DNA of 64,000 nucleotides from Flaccisagitta enflata (taxonomy: Eukaryota; Chaetognatha; Sagittoidea; Aphragmophora): contig OZ231126.1 of the NCBI GenBank assembly GCA_965153355.1, forward strand, positions 9,238,001-9,302,000, given 5' to 3'. A program made the position numbers and the translations under genes. The notes beneath the pieces are model-generated. The model was not told the DNA's origin. It did not search any database and worked only from the letters and a program-made list of their open reading frames with translations. Below are positions 24,239-36,684 of this stretch, one piece after another (the stretch's first letter is position 1; every line of letters begins with the position of its first letter).

Positions 24239-25585
24239 ATGGCATTAGACGGTGTCTCCCACTCCAACGAACAGTTTTCGACAAAGTACACAGCAGTATG
24301 TTTCATGGTGGTCAAGAATATCCCTCAATTGCTAGCAGACATAGCCCATGTTTACTCGCCTCCCTTCACCTGCGCAGATGATCCAATTCGCACCACCTTC
24401 AAGATGCAGCTGGGTTTTGGAACGGAGAAGGATGGCGAGCTATCAATATACTTCTGGCCCTGTTCCAGTGATGTCAAATTGTTCCAAATTTCTGTTCATA
24501 TATGGAATAAGGATATGAGGAAAAGATGTGGTTACAATTTGAACCCTATTAACGAATTTAATGTGGTTTTCCGACGATGCGGTCCTAGCGTTGTTCCGAT
24601 CCGTAACGACGACGAAGAACTCAGAATCTTGCTGGAAGTAACATATGAAACGGCGTACTCTACAACCACCACGTCGAACAACTCCCTTTCGCTCCCGCCG
24701 AATCTCATTGAATTTAGAAAAGCCCTCGTAGGTCTGATGGGAATCACCGATAAAACCGATATCACAGTCAGTGTTGGTAATGTTTGGTTCCGCTGCCACA
24801 AAGTCGTGCTCGTTGCGAGATCTTCATACTTCAGAGCTTTGCTCCAATCTGGCATGGAAGAAACTGTGTCTAACAAAATTACGTTGACCGACATCTCGCC
24901 CGAGCTTTTCCGTCATGTGAGGAGATTCCTTTACTCTGGCCAGTTGCCCGATGATCTGGCGGGTATCGCGTTCGATCTTCTTCCATTCTCCGACAAATAC
25001 GTTTTGGATGAATTAAAGGCGGCTTGCGGAGATGCAATACGACCCTTTGTTACGCCCGATAACGTTATTCGGGCGATTGTTTTGGCCGACACACACAATT
25101 GCCCGAATTTGTTTCGTCACTGCCTTCCCATTTTCAAAGAGAACATCGACGCACTCGAACAGAAAGAAGAGTGGGAGTCTCTCTTCATCCGGGATCTGAT
25201 GGAACGTCTCCTCAAATCATGCTGTAAAGATGTTGTCAACGATACCAGCGCAACCGACGATTCGGCTGAATGCGTTCCTATCGGCTTTGTTATGCAATTA
25301 TGCACGGATATGGGGAGAATGTTTGGAGATACATTGGTTGCCGAGGTAGGGTCGGGGGGGGGGGGCTGTAGAGCGTTGATTATCATTCCGACGCTGACCA
25401 TAGCTCAAGACGGGTGGTTGTTGTTGTTTAAATTTACTGACAAAAGTGAAATGTCAAAATGCATGAAGTTAAACCCCCAATAAGTGTAGTACCTTCTTAG
25501 TCCCTACAGTCTATATTTTTGAATTGATAGACACTCATAATAAAAGAATGAAACCTTACTTAAATCAGTACAATGAGAGAGAGAA

Positions 25586-25616
<31 letters not shown>

Positions 25617-26266
25617 TGAACGAAGAAACAGATCGAGAGGATCGAAAAGAAAAAGAGGCATCGAGAAAAAAAGAAACACGAACCAACAGACACAACACTA
25701 TCATAGTCCCTATGGCTATGGAGGATGTAGGAGGGTGCCGCACTTTTTTGGAGGGTGAATGCAAAAATCAATCACACTTCTCCTGACAGGGAGGTTATGC
25801 CGATGTCTTGTTAGAGCTAGAAAATGGCGAAAGTGTTCCAGTTCACAGATCGCTTGTCATTGCCAGATCCAGCTATTTCCGCTCGTTGCTGGCAGAAACA
25901 GGGATCGTGTCAAAGAAAATACCTGGTACCCCAGCTCTGGTCAAAGAAGTGATCAGATTCTTCTATTGTGGTCTGCCGCCCGAAAATCTTGAGTCCCTCG
26001 CCATGGACTTGCTTCCGGTTGCTCGTCAATTTTATGCTTACGAACTACGCAACATGTGTGATTACGCTCTTCGTCGCACTTTGACGGTGGAAAACCTCGT
26101 GGACATCTTGGTCTTGAGTGAAGAAAACTGTTGTCCGGGGCTTTTCGCTTTTTGCCTGCCATTATACAGGGCGTCGGCCTCGGGTCTGAATGCCGAATGT
26201 CAGGAAAAGCTGAAAGCTAATCCCAGGTTGCTCTTGAAACTCGCTTTAGAGGGCTGCGCAGAATGA
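24239..26266 (+). CDS. MATH-BTB-BTB domain protein (SPOP-like, double BTB)
   Basis: Two exons, 24239-25345 and 25790-26266, join in phase 0 (DTLVAE then GGYADVLLEL) for 527 residues. Residues about 15-140 resemble the MATH/TRAF-like substrate-binding domain (FKMQLGFG, FWPCSSDVKLFQISVHIWN). Residues about 172-275 are a BTB domain (CHKVVLVARSSYFRALL), followed by a BACK-like helical part. Exon 2 encodes a second BTB (VHRSLVIARSSYFRSLL) with its own helical tail. MATH-BTB proteins are known Cullin-3 substrate adaptors; that role is inferred here. Two BTBs after one MATH domain are unusual. The intron carries a foldback-like element (25435-25760). The start ATG is the first in frame after an ordinary leader. 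Confidence 0.82.
25435..25760. mobile_element. Foldback-like element in the BTB gene intron
   Basis: ACTGACAAAAGTGAAATG and GTTAAACCCCC at the left are matched by inverted, diverged sequence near 25700-25760 (CATAGTCCCTATGG and GGAGGGTG). The left end matches the terminus of the element at 4259-4676. A (GACA)n run lies at 25588-25615. Confidence 0.45.
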
Positions 26267-26377
26267 AGACTGTAATGGTGCAGCGAAAAGTTCCGGCTGA
26301 ATTGTACAGACGTCCATTTGTTTTTAGAAATTGATCATCAGTCTTATCAGATGTAAAATGATATTTGATAATTGATA

Positions 26378-27005
26378 CAGTACCTTCCAAGCAAACCCGG
26401 CTAAAACTGGAGGATTAATTTTTGTTACTTTGATTTAATTTCCCAAATTTCATTTTTTGTATGTAACCTAATTAAAAGATACTTAATTCCTTGAACATAT
26501 TTGGCTGTCAAAAAAAATAACTCGTGAAATCAAAGTGCATGAAGACATCAATATGGATATCATGGAGTGTTCTAACCCAGACCATTGGATTCGGCAGAAA
26601 ATTTTTACCTATCCAAGACTACAAGAACAATTCAATCAAACAATTATTTCAGGTTTTACAGCTATTTTAAGTTTTTAAGGACAATTGTCTTAAAATGATT
26701 TAGGACAATTGTCCTTAAAAATTTTAAATGGCTATAAAACCTGAAATGATAGTCTGCTTGAGCTGTTCTTGTCGTTTAAGATTGGTAAAATTTTCCGCTG
26801 AATCTATTGATCTGGGTTAAAACACTTCATATTGATGTTTTCATGCACTTTGATTTCACGAGTTATTTTCTTTTACAGCCAAATATGTTCAAGGAATTAT
26901 GTAACTTTATATTAAGTTAGATACAAAAAATGAAGTTTGGAAAATAAAATTAAAGTAACAACAATTATTCCTCCAGTTTTAGCCGGATTTGCTCCGAAGG
27001 TACTG
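26378..27005. mobile_element. TA-flanked foldback MITE (CAGTACCTTCC ends), copy 1
   Basis: The ends are CAGTACCTTCC and GGAAGGTACTG-like (here CGAAGGTACTG), flanked by TA on both sides. Arms of roughly 280 bases are inverted copies, including CTAAAACTGGAGGATTAA, AAATCAAAGTGCATGAAGAC and TTTAAGGACAATTGTC. TA flanks and CAGT ends are typical of Tc1/mariner-type non-autonomous elements (known for that superfamily; assignment inferred). The second copy is at 29424-30037. Confidence 0.8.
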
Positions 27006-27204
27006 TACCATCAATCTGAACAAATGTAGTGTGTCCATGAAATTTCATTTGCTGAATCGTTTCGTGGCTTTTTTACCGGGTCATTGCAATAAAGCTGGGC
27101 ATAAAAACTTTTTTCTGTATGTATGTGACTGATTTTTTTTACTTTTTTTTCAGACTCAGTCAAAGCAAGTTTAAATACTGTTCAAATAAAAATTCACTTC
27201 CACG

Positions 27205-27384
27205 ATGACTTCCTTGAGCAACTGTCCTTACTACCCGAGGCATGTTTTCCCCGAGAAGAATCGGCCTCATCACGTGCCTCAATGTCGACTCAAATACAAG
27301 GCTGAGCAGATCGGCGAGCCTATGAAGTTTTGCTTCCCCGGTCAACAACAACAACAACACCACTTTTCCCATAATTTACGATGA
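27205..27384 (+). CDS. CHHC zinc-finger protein, GTSF1/U11-48K type (59 aa)
   Basis: The 59-residue frame begins MTSLSNCPYYPRHVFPEK and holds one finger C-x5-H-x9-H-x3-C (CPYYPRH, then HHVPQC), the exact spacing of the U11-48K/GTSF CHHC finger. The usual CPYxxxH start is present. GTSF proteins normally have two such fingers and act with PIWI proteins in piRNA silencing (known). Only one is visible here, followed by a Q5/HH tail. An in-frame TAA lies 18 bases upstream of the ATG. A pyrimidine-rich acceptor (TTTTTTTTCAG at 27144-27154) could join it to an upstream leader exon. It may be a small gene, a terminal exon, or a decayed copy. Confidence 0.55.
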   Translation: MTSLSNCPYYPRHVFPEKNRPHHVPQCRLKYKAEQIGEPMKFCFPGQQQQQHHFSHNLR

Positions 27385-27536
27385 AAACCGAGAAAAGACA
27401 TTTTTGTGTGTCAGATTCAAGGGTTCAGCGAACACGGACATTAAAGACGTACCGCTGTGTCTTCGAAAGATCTCTTGTCGTCTCCAGAACTGTCTTAATA
27501 AATCCCAATAAGATATTTAACACATAACTCAGCAGA

Positions 27537-28091
27537 AGTGGGAAAAGTAAAAAGCTTACAATCCTAAACGCAACCAATCAGTGATTTCAAATCATTTTTC
27601 TCTTGTAGTATTATGTTTGACGTTTTTTGTATAAAAATTTTATTGGTCTAGCCTTAATAGTTTGTCCACAACATCAATTTTAAGTAAAACAAGTATGTAA
27701 AGTTTGAGCTGAAAAACCCTTATTTTAATCAGGATAGTTTTTCTTTTTACTGCTCTAATTTCTAAACGGTTTGAGCTAAAAATGCCAGATTGGTCTCAAA
27801 TGAAGTATAATTTGAAAATGCTTACATCTGAGACCATTCTGGCACCTGTTATCAAGCCGTGTGAGAATTAAAGGCAAAATATTGAAAAACAGTGTTGATA
27901 AAAATATGCGTTTTTAAGTCTCAACTGTAAACACTTGTTTTACTTCAAATTTATGTTGTGGACTAACTATTTGAGCTAGACCAATAAAATTTGAACACAA
28001 AAATCGTCATATATATTACTACAAGAGAAAAATGGTTTGAAATCACTGACTGGTTGCGTTTAGGATTGTAAGCTTTTTACTTTTCCCACTT
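27537..28091. mobile_element. Foldback MITE, AGTGGGAAAAGTAAAAAGC arms
   Basis: The left arm begins AGTGGGAAAAGTAAAAAGC at about 27537; the inverse ends at 28091 (GCTTTTTACTTTTCCCACT). The arms continue inward through ATCCTAAACGCAACC and ATTGGTCTAG. It fills most of the gap between the CHHC frame and the duplicated copy D 5' end. A (CAA)n run follows at 28181-28202. Confidence 0.78.
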
Positions 28092-28475
28092 TGAGATTGA
28101 ACACCCTGTATCTTGGCTTGAGTCTAATTTTCTTTCCGGAAATTCTCAGCTTAGCTCTGCGCGTTTGATGTGGAATATTAACAACAACAACAACAACAAC
28201 AACTTAAATTCCCCAAAAATATAAAGAAACTTACTAAAAGCGCTTAATTTCCTGTAGTATGAAACAAGAATGACTGGTAGTGGTAGCTTAAACTTCATTT
28301 TTCATCTTGTGATTTTTTTTGAGTCTTTTCATAGATATTTCTTGACCTTTCACGTTTCTATCGCTCTAAGGATACCGTCCACCCTGGATATTTCTGTGAC
28401 TTGAGGAAAGTGTTTCATCACAACCTTGTTTCATCCGAGGACTGCATCTTTGCCCCATCAAATTAAATTTCCAAG

Positions 28476-29423
<948 letters not shown>

Positions 29424-30037
29424 CAGTAACTTCCGAGCAAACCCGGCTAAAACTGGAGGATTAATTTTTGTTAATTTAATTCCATTTCCCAAACTTCTTT
29501 TTTGTATCTAATTTAACTAAAAGATACTTAATTCCTTAAACATATTTGGCTGTCAAAAAAAATAACTTGTGATATCAAAATGCATGAAGACATCAATAGC
29601 AAGTGTTCTAACCTAGACCATTGGATTCAGCAAAAAATTTTACCTTTCTTAGATTAGAAGAACAGCTCAATCAGACAATTATTTCAGATTTTATGGCCAT
29701 TTAAAGTTTTTAAGGACAATTGTCCAAAATTATTTTGAGACAATTGTCTTTAAAAACAATAAATGCCTGTAAAATCTGAAATAATTGTCTGACTGAGCTG
29801 TTCTTGTAGTCTAGGATAGGTAAAATTCTCTGCTGAATCTAATGGTCTGGGTTAGAACACTACATAGTGAAGTCTTCATGCACTTTGATTTCACGAGTTA
29901 TTGTTTTTGACAGCTGAATATGTTCAAGAAATTAAGTATCTTTTAATTAAGTTAGATACAAAAAATATTTGGGAAAAAAAATTAAAGTCACAAGTATTAA
30001 TCCTCCAGTTTTAGCCTGGTTTGCTCGGAAGGTACTG
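29424..30037. mobile_element. TA-flanked foldback MITE (CAGTA ends), copy 2
   Basis: CAGTAACTTCCGAGC at the left and GCTCGGAAGGTACTG at the right, flanked by TA (29422-29423, 30038-30039). The interior matches the copy at 26378-27005 throughout. It interrupts the WEKAK-like exon of the broken duplicate. Confidence 0.8.
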
Positions 30038-30193
30038 TATGAATTTTCTTTTACGTTTGTATCGCCCTAAGGATACCGTCCAGGCGTCCACCATGAATAT
30101 TTCTGTGTATTGAGGAAAGTGTTTGAAAGTGCGTCATAACAACCTTGTGTCATCCAATGATCGCATTTTTCCCTATAAACTTGGATTTTCAAG

Positions 30194-33100
30194 ATGGCAA
30201 AAGACAATTTCAAAGGGACTGGTGGAAGGAAAGTGAAGAAGCGTATGAAGGAGTTGACAATGAAAAGATTAGCCAAAGGCAGTGGCAGAGGAGTAGGCAG
30301 CAGCGCAGCAGATGCAGCCAGTGGCAAAGCAGGTGTAGCCAGTGGCGAAGCAGGTGCAGCCCATGACGGAGGTGCAGCCAGTGGCGGAGCAGGTGCAGCC
30401 AGTGGTGGAGCAGGTGCAGCCAATGGGGTTGGTGAAAATGGACTAGAGGTAATTACTATGTAGTGTCGTAGTGATTTTATAAAAGACTCTCTGTAACTTG
30501 TTTTTAAGCATTTTGCACCTGGCCGCTCCTACTGAGAAAATCTGAGCGAATTCAATTTCCTTTTACGCACTTCTCATGTAATGAATCATTATCAATTTTC
30601 TACAGGACTCCGAATTTGGCTCGAAGTTTGATTTTGTGAATCAACAAGATCATATCCATATTGGAAAAGAAAAGGCCAGGTAAAAATTTGTAATTTCAAG
30701 TGGCTAAATGATTTGTTAGTTTATCAGTCAATTTTTCTTAGCATATTTTTTAAAATTTTCACTGATTTAAGATGTGACTCATATGAGTACAGTGTTAGTT
30801 TACTTAACTTGATATTTTCATCAGGTGGGAGAGAGCCAAGTCGAGTTTGTCCTGCTCTTCGGACGAATCATTAGCAAAATTCCTCCTCGATCTTCATTTC
30901 AACAACCCACTGACGCAACGAGATGGTTCCGTGCAAGACGGCATAACCGACGAGAAAGAGCGTGGCAACAACGACAATGTTGGGTTTCAACTCCTTGGGC
31001 TTTACCCCGAAGAGGGTGGCGATTTCAAGCTTGTAGAGGGTGAAGATGGCGATGGTTGTGGTAATGAGTGCGATGTAAAACCTCCGCTGCCGAAACGGGT
31101 CATCACTGTGGAGATGGATGAAGAAGCTCCAGAGGATGTGAAAGTCGAAGTTAGTTCCACGGATGATTCCGTCACGATGGCGGTGCAAGCGTTGGAGCGC
31201 GAGAAGATGAGGGAAATAGCGGCCGCTTTTCAGACTGCTCTCAACGAAAGTGCTCCTCAACAATCGATAACAGTCTCAACCAACCAATCAACCATTCAAT
31301 CAACTGCCATTGTGGGCGATGAGATGTTGGAGCCAGGTTCAGATCATTTGAGCGTGATGTTTGGGGAGCCGCCAAAGAAACGAAAAAGAAGCAGTCAAAG
31401 TGGAATTGACGGAGAAACGGAAGTTGAAATTTCTTCAACGTGTCACGACGATGGGGATCTGCGATCAACTCTGATGGACTCTGATCAACCCTCTCCAACC
31501 GTGGGCAAAGGGAAGGAAACTACAACGCCAGTTTTACATGAACATTTGAGAGAGCTGACTGGGGAGTTTCCTGGGGAATTACCTGGGGAATGGCCTGAGG
31601 AGTTGCCAAAAGTAAAGCGAAAGAGAGGCCGCCCTCGCAAAACTGACGCTGAACGTGAACATGAAAAGGCGGAAAAAGCGCAAAAGGCGGCCGCCATCGC
31701 CGAAGATGATGGGTTTGAGGAGACGGTTCAGGATTACAGTGGCAGACTGAGAGTGAAGCCAAAGGAAGAGAAAATGGCCGAGGATGGGGAAGCAGATCAT
31801 GACAGCAACAAATCGGAGGTGGAAGAAAGTGAGGCTGAAAGTGCCGATTCAGATCTGGAATTCTGTTATAACAGTTGGAACAGACGCTACAACAAGTTAA
31901 AGGTATGTAGCGACAGATAATGTAGTCATGGAATTTGCAAGTTGGGTAAACGCATCGATGCAATTAAAAAAAAACAAACTGTATACTGATCATCAATACC
32001 AACCAGTTGAAATAAGTGTACAATGGATGCGGGTTTACTCTGTCACCATCTAGACATAGGTTGTGACATGCCCGAAAACGCAAGTGTCATTTGTCCCATT
32101 TGTATTTTGTTCTACAAGATTGAATGATTGATTTTTATGAGATTTTTTTAATCTCACTCGGAAACAAAAAGAAACTTTTACATTACCAATTCTTTCTATC
32201 ATTTTTGTAAGGCCCTTACAAGAAAGAGTCTTCTGAAGCATTTCGATGTTTTGTCCGAGGCTGAGGTGGTTTGTCATCACTGCAAATTGAATTTACCCTC
32301 AAGCAAAACCCCATATCTTTCCGGTCATTTGGCAAGCAGTCATGGTAAGCAATTTCTGTCTCAGTGCAGATGGTACAATTCTAAGCTATTATTCTCAAAA
32401 AAATAAAAACAAGGCCAAGTAGGCCAATAAGGTGTGGTCTGTTGATCATTGAATGGATGCGTTAACAGCCAACCAACTGACCGACTGACCAATGGACACA
32501 GCCAGTTATAGAGGTGCTTTGGCGCACTTAAAAAACAGAAACAAAACAAAAGACAATCTATGCTATTGATCAGGTTTTGAATGGCACCAATGAAGGGTCA
32601 AACACTATTCACTTCGCTTGTAAACTGACCTTTATTCGATTCTGCGTTGTACAGGCCTTGTTCGAAAGGGCGCCGTTTATAGACACTTGGTTTGCCATCA
32701 TCCGGGATGTGATTCGTCGATCAAATTTGGGTCATTACAACATTACCGAATTCACAATGAAAATTTCCACAGTGATGGTAAATTGTCTGAGCTGGATGAA
32801 ATTTGTTAGCAGGAACACCCAAACGGACTTTCTGTTCATTGCATTCTTGGTATTGCTGCCGCTGTGTGTCTGTCTCGTCCATCAATTTTTGCTTGTTTTT
32901 CCTAACAACAGACAAAATCGAAAAGATAGGGCATGACGAAGCTATTCACGGCAATGAAAAAGCGGAAAGCCGTGGACCTCAGAGGGATGAAGCCGCATTG
33001 TGTAGTATTTGCGGTGTATCCGAAAATAGCCGTAGCTCATTATTAATACACATGCGAACTCATCGTGAAAAAGTCATTTGCGCTCACCCAGGTACAAATA

Positions 33101-36100
33101 CCTCTCGAGTGAACACGTAAATATGAGTAAATATTTTGCTTTGTAGAATTTGTAGGCTTGTCTAAGAAGTTTGTATAAGAAGTTTTGTCCATCCGTCGGT
33201 TTGTTGGTCCGTCCATTGGTTTGTTGGTGTGAGGAGTCAAAAAACGAGCGTTATAGATGCTTTCTTGGTATGTGCGTTGGTGGGGATTGGAGGCCCCCGC
33301 CCATCTGTTCGCAATAATACTGTGACCCCGCGTCACTTTGGGCGTTACGAAATTAAAAGGTTCTAACTACAGTTGAGCTTCACTAGAGCGCATTTCAAAG
33401 GAGTGAGCAAAATTGTACCTTATATTGAAGCTGCCTTATAGCCAACATATAAAATACTACAAAATCTCTCATGGGATTTTAAGTTAAATGCCTTGTAGGC
33501 GGGCATGCTTTATTAGCGGGTGCGCACTAGCGGTGCTCCACTGTATTTAGTTCAGAGACTTGCACATTGCCACGAATTTTAAGGTTGTGGTAAATCGTTT
33601 TCGAAGAAACAATTTTCAAAGCACATGAAACGTCATTTGCCTGGGATTTGCCCTTTTCCCGATTGCAAAATGGAATTCAAGTCACAAAATTACATCAAAA
33701 CTCACGTCAGAACGTAAGAAAATTCTGGTTTACTACGTAATTGGTGATTTACGGGAAATCTTCCCAAAAAATTTGACGACTTTTAGTTGTTTTTCTTAAT
33801 CCTCAGCCAGAGCTAAGCTTTAATTCCAGCTGTTACATGTAGAACCTAACCAACCCTGACCCTAAAACTGATTCCAACCCCATCCCTAACCCTACCCCAA
33901 AGCTGAAATCAATGAACCGCTAAAAAAGACTTCTGTTGAGAGAAATGTAAAGCAAATTTATAAGCATTAGATTACGATGCAATCTCCGAGCTTATTTTCA
34001 CAACATAAGAAATCAGTATTAATACAGTGTGGAATGCAATTTTAGATATACGACGCACTGAAAATTACCATAGAATTTGCTACCCGAGCTAGATAAGTTA
34101 TGAAATTTGTAAAATAGAATTTAATGACAATCTTTGCTTTTATGTTTTCAATTAAACTGTCAACAGCCATATTTTGCATGAATTGACTTGCGTATGTCAG
34201 TTTTAAACCCTTATCCTTTTTTTTACAGCTGAAAAAATATGCGAAATACAATAGAAACCTACTTTTGTCAATCTACCATAGCTCATTGAAAATTTTAAAT
34301 TTGCATAGAAAATCATATACACAGAAACAATGATCAAAATTTCGAGATTTGGTTTCGCAACGGGCGTATCACATATTTGAGCATTTTGGTAGGAGCATAG
34401 CCGAATTTCTATAAGGCATAATCAATGTGAGGCAGAAGAAAAATGGAAGCTAATTCATCTGCCTCATCTCAGATGTGTCGAGAAACCACGGCGGCCCAAG
34501 CAACCATCCCCCGCTGCGAGGTTCAGCCCCCCCATTCCATGCACAAACCCCACACCCAGCCACCCCGCACTCAAACCCCCGATACTCAGCCAGAAACCCC
34601 GCCCTCGACTGCCTCTTAAAGGCCCCGAGGGAACCAACCCCCCTTTGTTCCTCCCCTAACGTAGCCCACTCCTTGGACTCTTTGAAGAATACCGTATTTC
34701 TTGTAATTAGCGCCCCGGGCGCTTTTGAAATTGAAATAGAATATAAATATTTTAATCTTGCAATTAGCGCCCCTTGTTCACTAATGACTAAATAATATCT
34801 TATGAAATTTACACTTTGTGACAATTTTTTTAGATAACAAATTGGTAAATCACAAAAAAAGAGAACATTTTATTGTATAGCATCTAATTTTTATATGGTT
34901 TCTACTAAAAAATCAAGTTTCCAACGAATTTTCTATGTTCTATTTAAAAAAATCACTTACATCATTAGTTCATTCTTTCATGAAAAAGAGGGGGGGGCGC
35001 TAATTAGAGGGGGGGCGATAAATGCAAGAAATACGGTACCAATTTACGTAACATTAAGGGTATGGTTTTTTAACAATGTTACCCTCGGGTGATTTGTTGA
35101 ATTTTGGTTAAACAAGGCCGGATACACGACTACCCCAGTCGCGTGCGGGTGGGCAGGGGCCGTATTTGAGGTCACTTTATCACTTGGGCAGGAGCAGTGA
35201 GGCCAAAGACCGCAAAAACCCAGAAAAAGAAAAGTGTGACGGATGGACAGATGGACGGACGGACGGATGGACGGACCGTTGGACGGACGGACCGACGGAC
35301 CGACTAAGCGGGGTGTAGAGTTCCGTAGCACGCGACTAAAAAGTAACAATTATTGCCCTAACTACTTTTGGTAAGCAGTTTGCTTTTGGATTAGATTGAG
35401 AAGGAATGTTTTTTAGATTCTGTTTTATGGAAAACTAGGAGTGGTGCGCGTATTAATTAGTCAGTGAGGGTTCATAAGGCCCTCTTCCATTTGTTTCAGT
35501 TTGGGTATAGTGAGGCATATTGTTCCACTTTTCATTCCTTCAAAAGGATGATTCAATTGATTTTTAGTTGCGGACACGCAACTCTATAAGAGGCTTTGTC
35601 CGTCCGTTCGTCGGTCGGTTGGTCGATGGGTTGGTCGGTCCGTGGTGATCGAGTTGAAAAGTGGGAAAACGCGCATTTCTGCTCCTGCCCACCCGTCCGC
35701 AACTGATGGCCGTGTATCCGGCCTTGTTCTCTTTTCTCAGAGTTCACAAACTGAATACGAAGAAGCTGTATCAATGCAGCCAGTGTTCAGAAGCATTCCG
35801 GGTTAGTATTGATAACAGTTGGTCAATTGTATTTTTCCTTAATTCCCGTCAGTCCATTTGTCGGGTAACTTTTTTTTCAGAGCCATGTTTTTCACCATTT
35901 CTGCAGGCGAATAGTCGGTTGATCCAGCATGAGAGAGAAGTTCATGCAGAATCTCGCGAATTCAATTGTCCTGAACCAGATTGTAACCAGTCTTTCAAGA
36001 GTAAAACAAATCTCACTCTGCACAAAAATACACACAAGACTATCAAACCATTCCAATGCATGTGGTGCGACTTCACTGGTAAGTTAAACTTTGAGTCAGG

Positions 36101-36684
36101 TCGCATTTATTCTTGTGCATGCATGCTTAGTTTGATAATGATACTTTATGGTCTGTTTGTTGTGCCTTCACGCAACTGTGACTATGCACACGCTGATTTT
36201 GTTTTGCATGAGCATTTACATCAATTGGGTAAAGACGCCACATTTTTAGTCGCGTGCACGCGACTATGACCTGCTCTGTCGGTCGGTTGATCGGTTGGTC
36301 GGTCTCACTTTTTTAACATTTTCGGCGTTTTTTTTTCATTATGGCGCCTGCCCAAATGCTTTAAAAGCCTTTTTTGTCACCGCCCCTGCCTACCCGCAGG
36401 CGACTTTGGCAGCCATGTATACGGCCTTGTTGTTTGATGTTTCAGGTGCTCAGTACAACAACATCCGATCGCACGCTTTAACCTCGCATAAACTGGAATT
36501 CCAACAAGCTCAAGAGAAGAGGGAGAAATATTGGCGCCATACACCTGGCGCAGATGATGAAGAATTGCCATCTACTGGCGTTGACAATCAAGAATTACCC
36601 TCTGCTGGCGTAGAAGATGAACAATTGCCATCTGCTGGCGCAGTCGATGAACAATTGCAACCTGTTGGCGTTGACGATCAATAA
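30194..36684 (+). CDS. C2H2 zinc-finger/AT-hook protein, copy D
   Basis: Ten exons: 30194-30448, 30606-30679, 30825-31902, 32212-32344, 32655-32777, 32912-33091, 33584-33713, 35741-35801, 35907-36078, 36446-36684. Sum 2445 nt, 814 residues, all phases agreeing. Exon 1 is basic (GGRKVKKRMKELTMKRLAKG), then a Gly/Ala repeat with a 7-residue period (GAASGGA). Exon 2 ends IGKEKAR and joins WERAKSS. The acidic exon 3 has an AT-hook KRGRPRK near residue 375. Zinc-binding exons start near residue 470: VCHHCKL, LVCHHPGCD, LCSICGV, CPFPDCKMEF, YQCSQCSEAF, CPEPDCNQSF, FQCMWCDFTG. The tail holds repeated DxELPSxGV units. Probably a nuclear DNA-binding protein (inference). It has an extra 5' exon relative to B and C. 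Confidence 0.85.
32405..32532 (-). mobile_element. Short hairpin-tag element in intron of copy D
   Basis: Read on the minus strand it starts TTTTTTAAGTGCGCCAAAGCACCT (hairpin at 32512-32529), continues CTATAACTGGCTGTGTCC and ends ACCTTATTGGCCTACTTGGCC. It is the closest relative of the element at 1166-1293. The distal tag (ACACCT) has partly decayed. Confidence 0.55.
33125..33355 (+). mobile_element. Decayed member of the hairpin-tag element family
   Basis: TTTTGTCCATCCGTCGGTTTGTTGG and the distal block CCCGCCCATCTGTTCGCAATAATACTGTGACCCCGCGTCA (around 33296-33336) mark the family. The terminal hairpin is no longer clear. Confidence 0.45.
33370..33543. mobile_element. 174-bp TA-flanked MITE (CAGT...ACTG)
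   Basis: Ends CAGTTGAGCTTCACTAGAGC and its imperfect inverse GCACTAGCGGTGCTCCACTG lie between TA dinucleotides (33368-33369, 33544-33545). It fits a mariner/Tigger-like non-autonomous element and lies in an intron of copy D. Confidence 0.7.
33835..33900. other. Telomere-like CCCTAA degenerate stretch
   Basis: AACCTAACC, CCCTGACCCTAAA and CCCTAACCCTACCCC occur within about 60 bases in an intron of copy D. It may be a short interstitial telomeric relic or chance. Confidence 0.25.
34053..34315. mobile_element. Truncated copy of the GACGCACTG MITE
   Basis: GACGCACTGAAAATTACC and the following 200 bases are the inverse of 14905-15133. The copy stops after AAAATTTTAAATTTGCATAGAAAATC. It is in the long intron of copy D. 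Confidence 0.65.
34690..35038. mobile_element. MITE with TACCGTATTTCTTG termini
   Basis: TACCGTATTTCTTGTAATTA, then GCGCCCC at the left; GGGGGGGCGATAAATGC, then AAGAAATACGGTA at the right. The inverted repeat is about 25 bases, with a further TTAGCGCCCC copy inside. The flanking 34480-34685 stretch is C-rich and unassigned. Confidence 0.7.
35113..35341 (-). mobile_element. Short hairpin-tag element, full length, minus orientation
   Basis: On the minus strand: TTTTTTAGTCGCGTGC with a damaged right arm (35319-35337), CTACACCCCGCTTAGTCGGTCCGTCGG, then the CCTGCCCACCCG block. The distal tag (AGTCGCGTG on +, 35138-35146) and end TATCCGGCCTTGTT follow. The distal tag matches the left hairpin arm, although the right arm has mutated. 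Confidence 0.68.
35561..35732 (+). mobile_element. Short hairpin-tag element, AGTTGCG stem
   Basis: TTTTT then hairpin AGTTGCGGACACGCAACT (35566-35583), CTCTATAAGAGGCTTTGTCC, a CGGTCGGTTGG region, the CCTGCCCACCCG block, then distal tag TCCGCAACT (35696-35704). The tag is the exact reverse complement of hairpin bases 1-9. The distal end is GTATCCGGCCTTGTT. The next exon acceptor of copy D (35740) begins a few bases further on. Confidence 0.75.
36243..36432 (+). mobile_element. Short hairpin-tag element, AGTCGCG stem
   Basis: TTTTT then the perfect palindrome AGTCGCGTGCACGCGACT (36248-36265). The distal tag CAGGCGACT (36397-36405) has one mismatch to the right arm. The distal end is GTATACGGCCTTGTT. 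It lies between the last two exons of copy D. Confidence 0.7.

Noticed and set aside
33835-33900. Internal telomere
   Set aside because: Only two or three imperfect CCCTAA units; too short and degenerate to claim.
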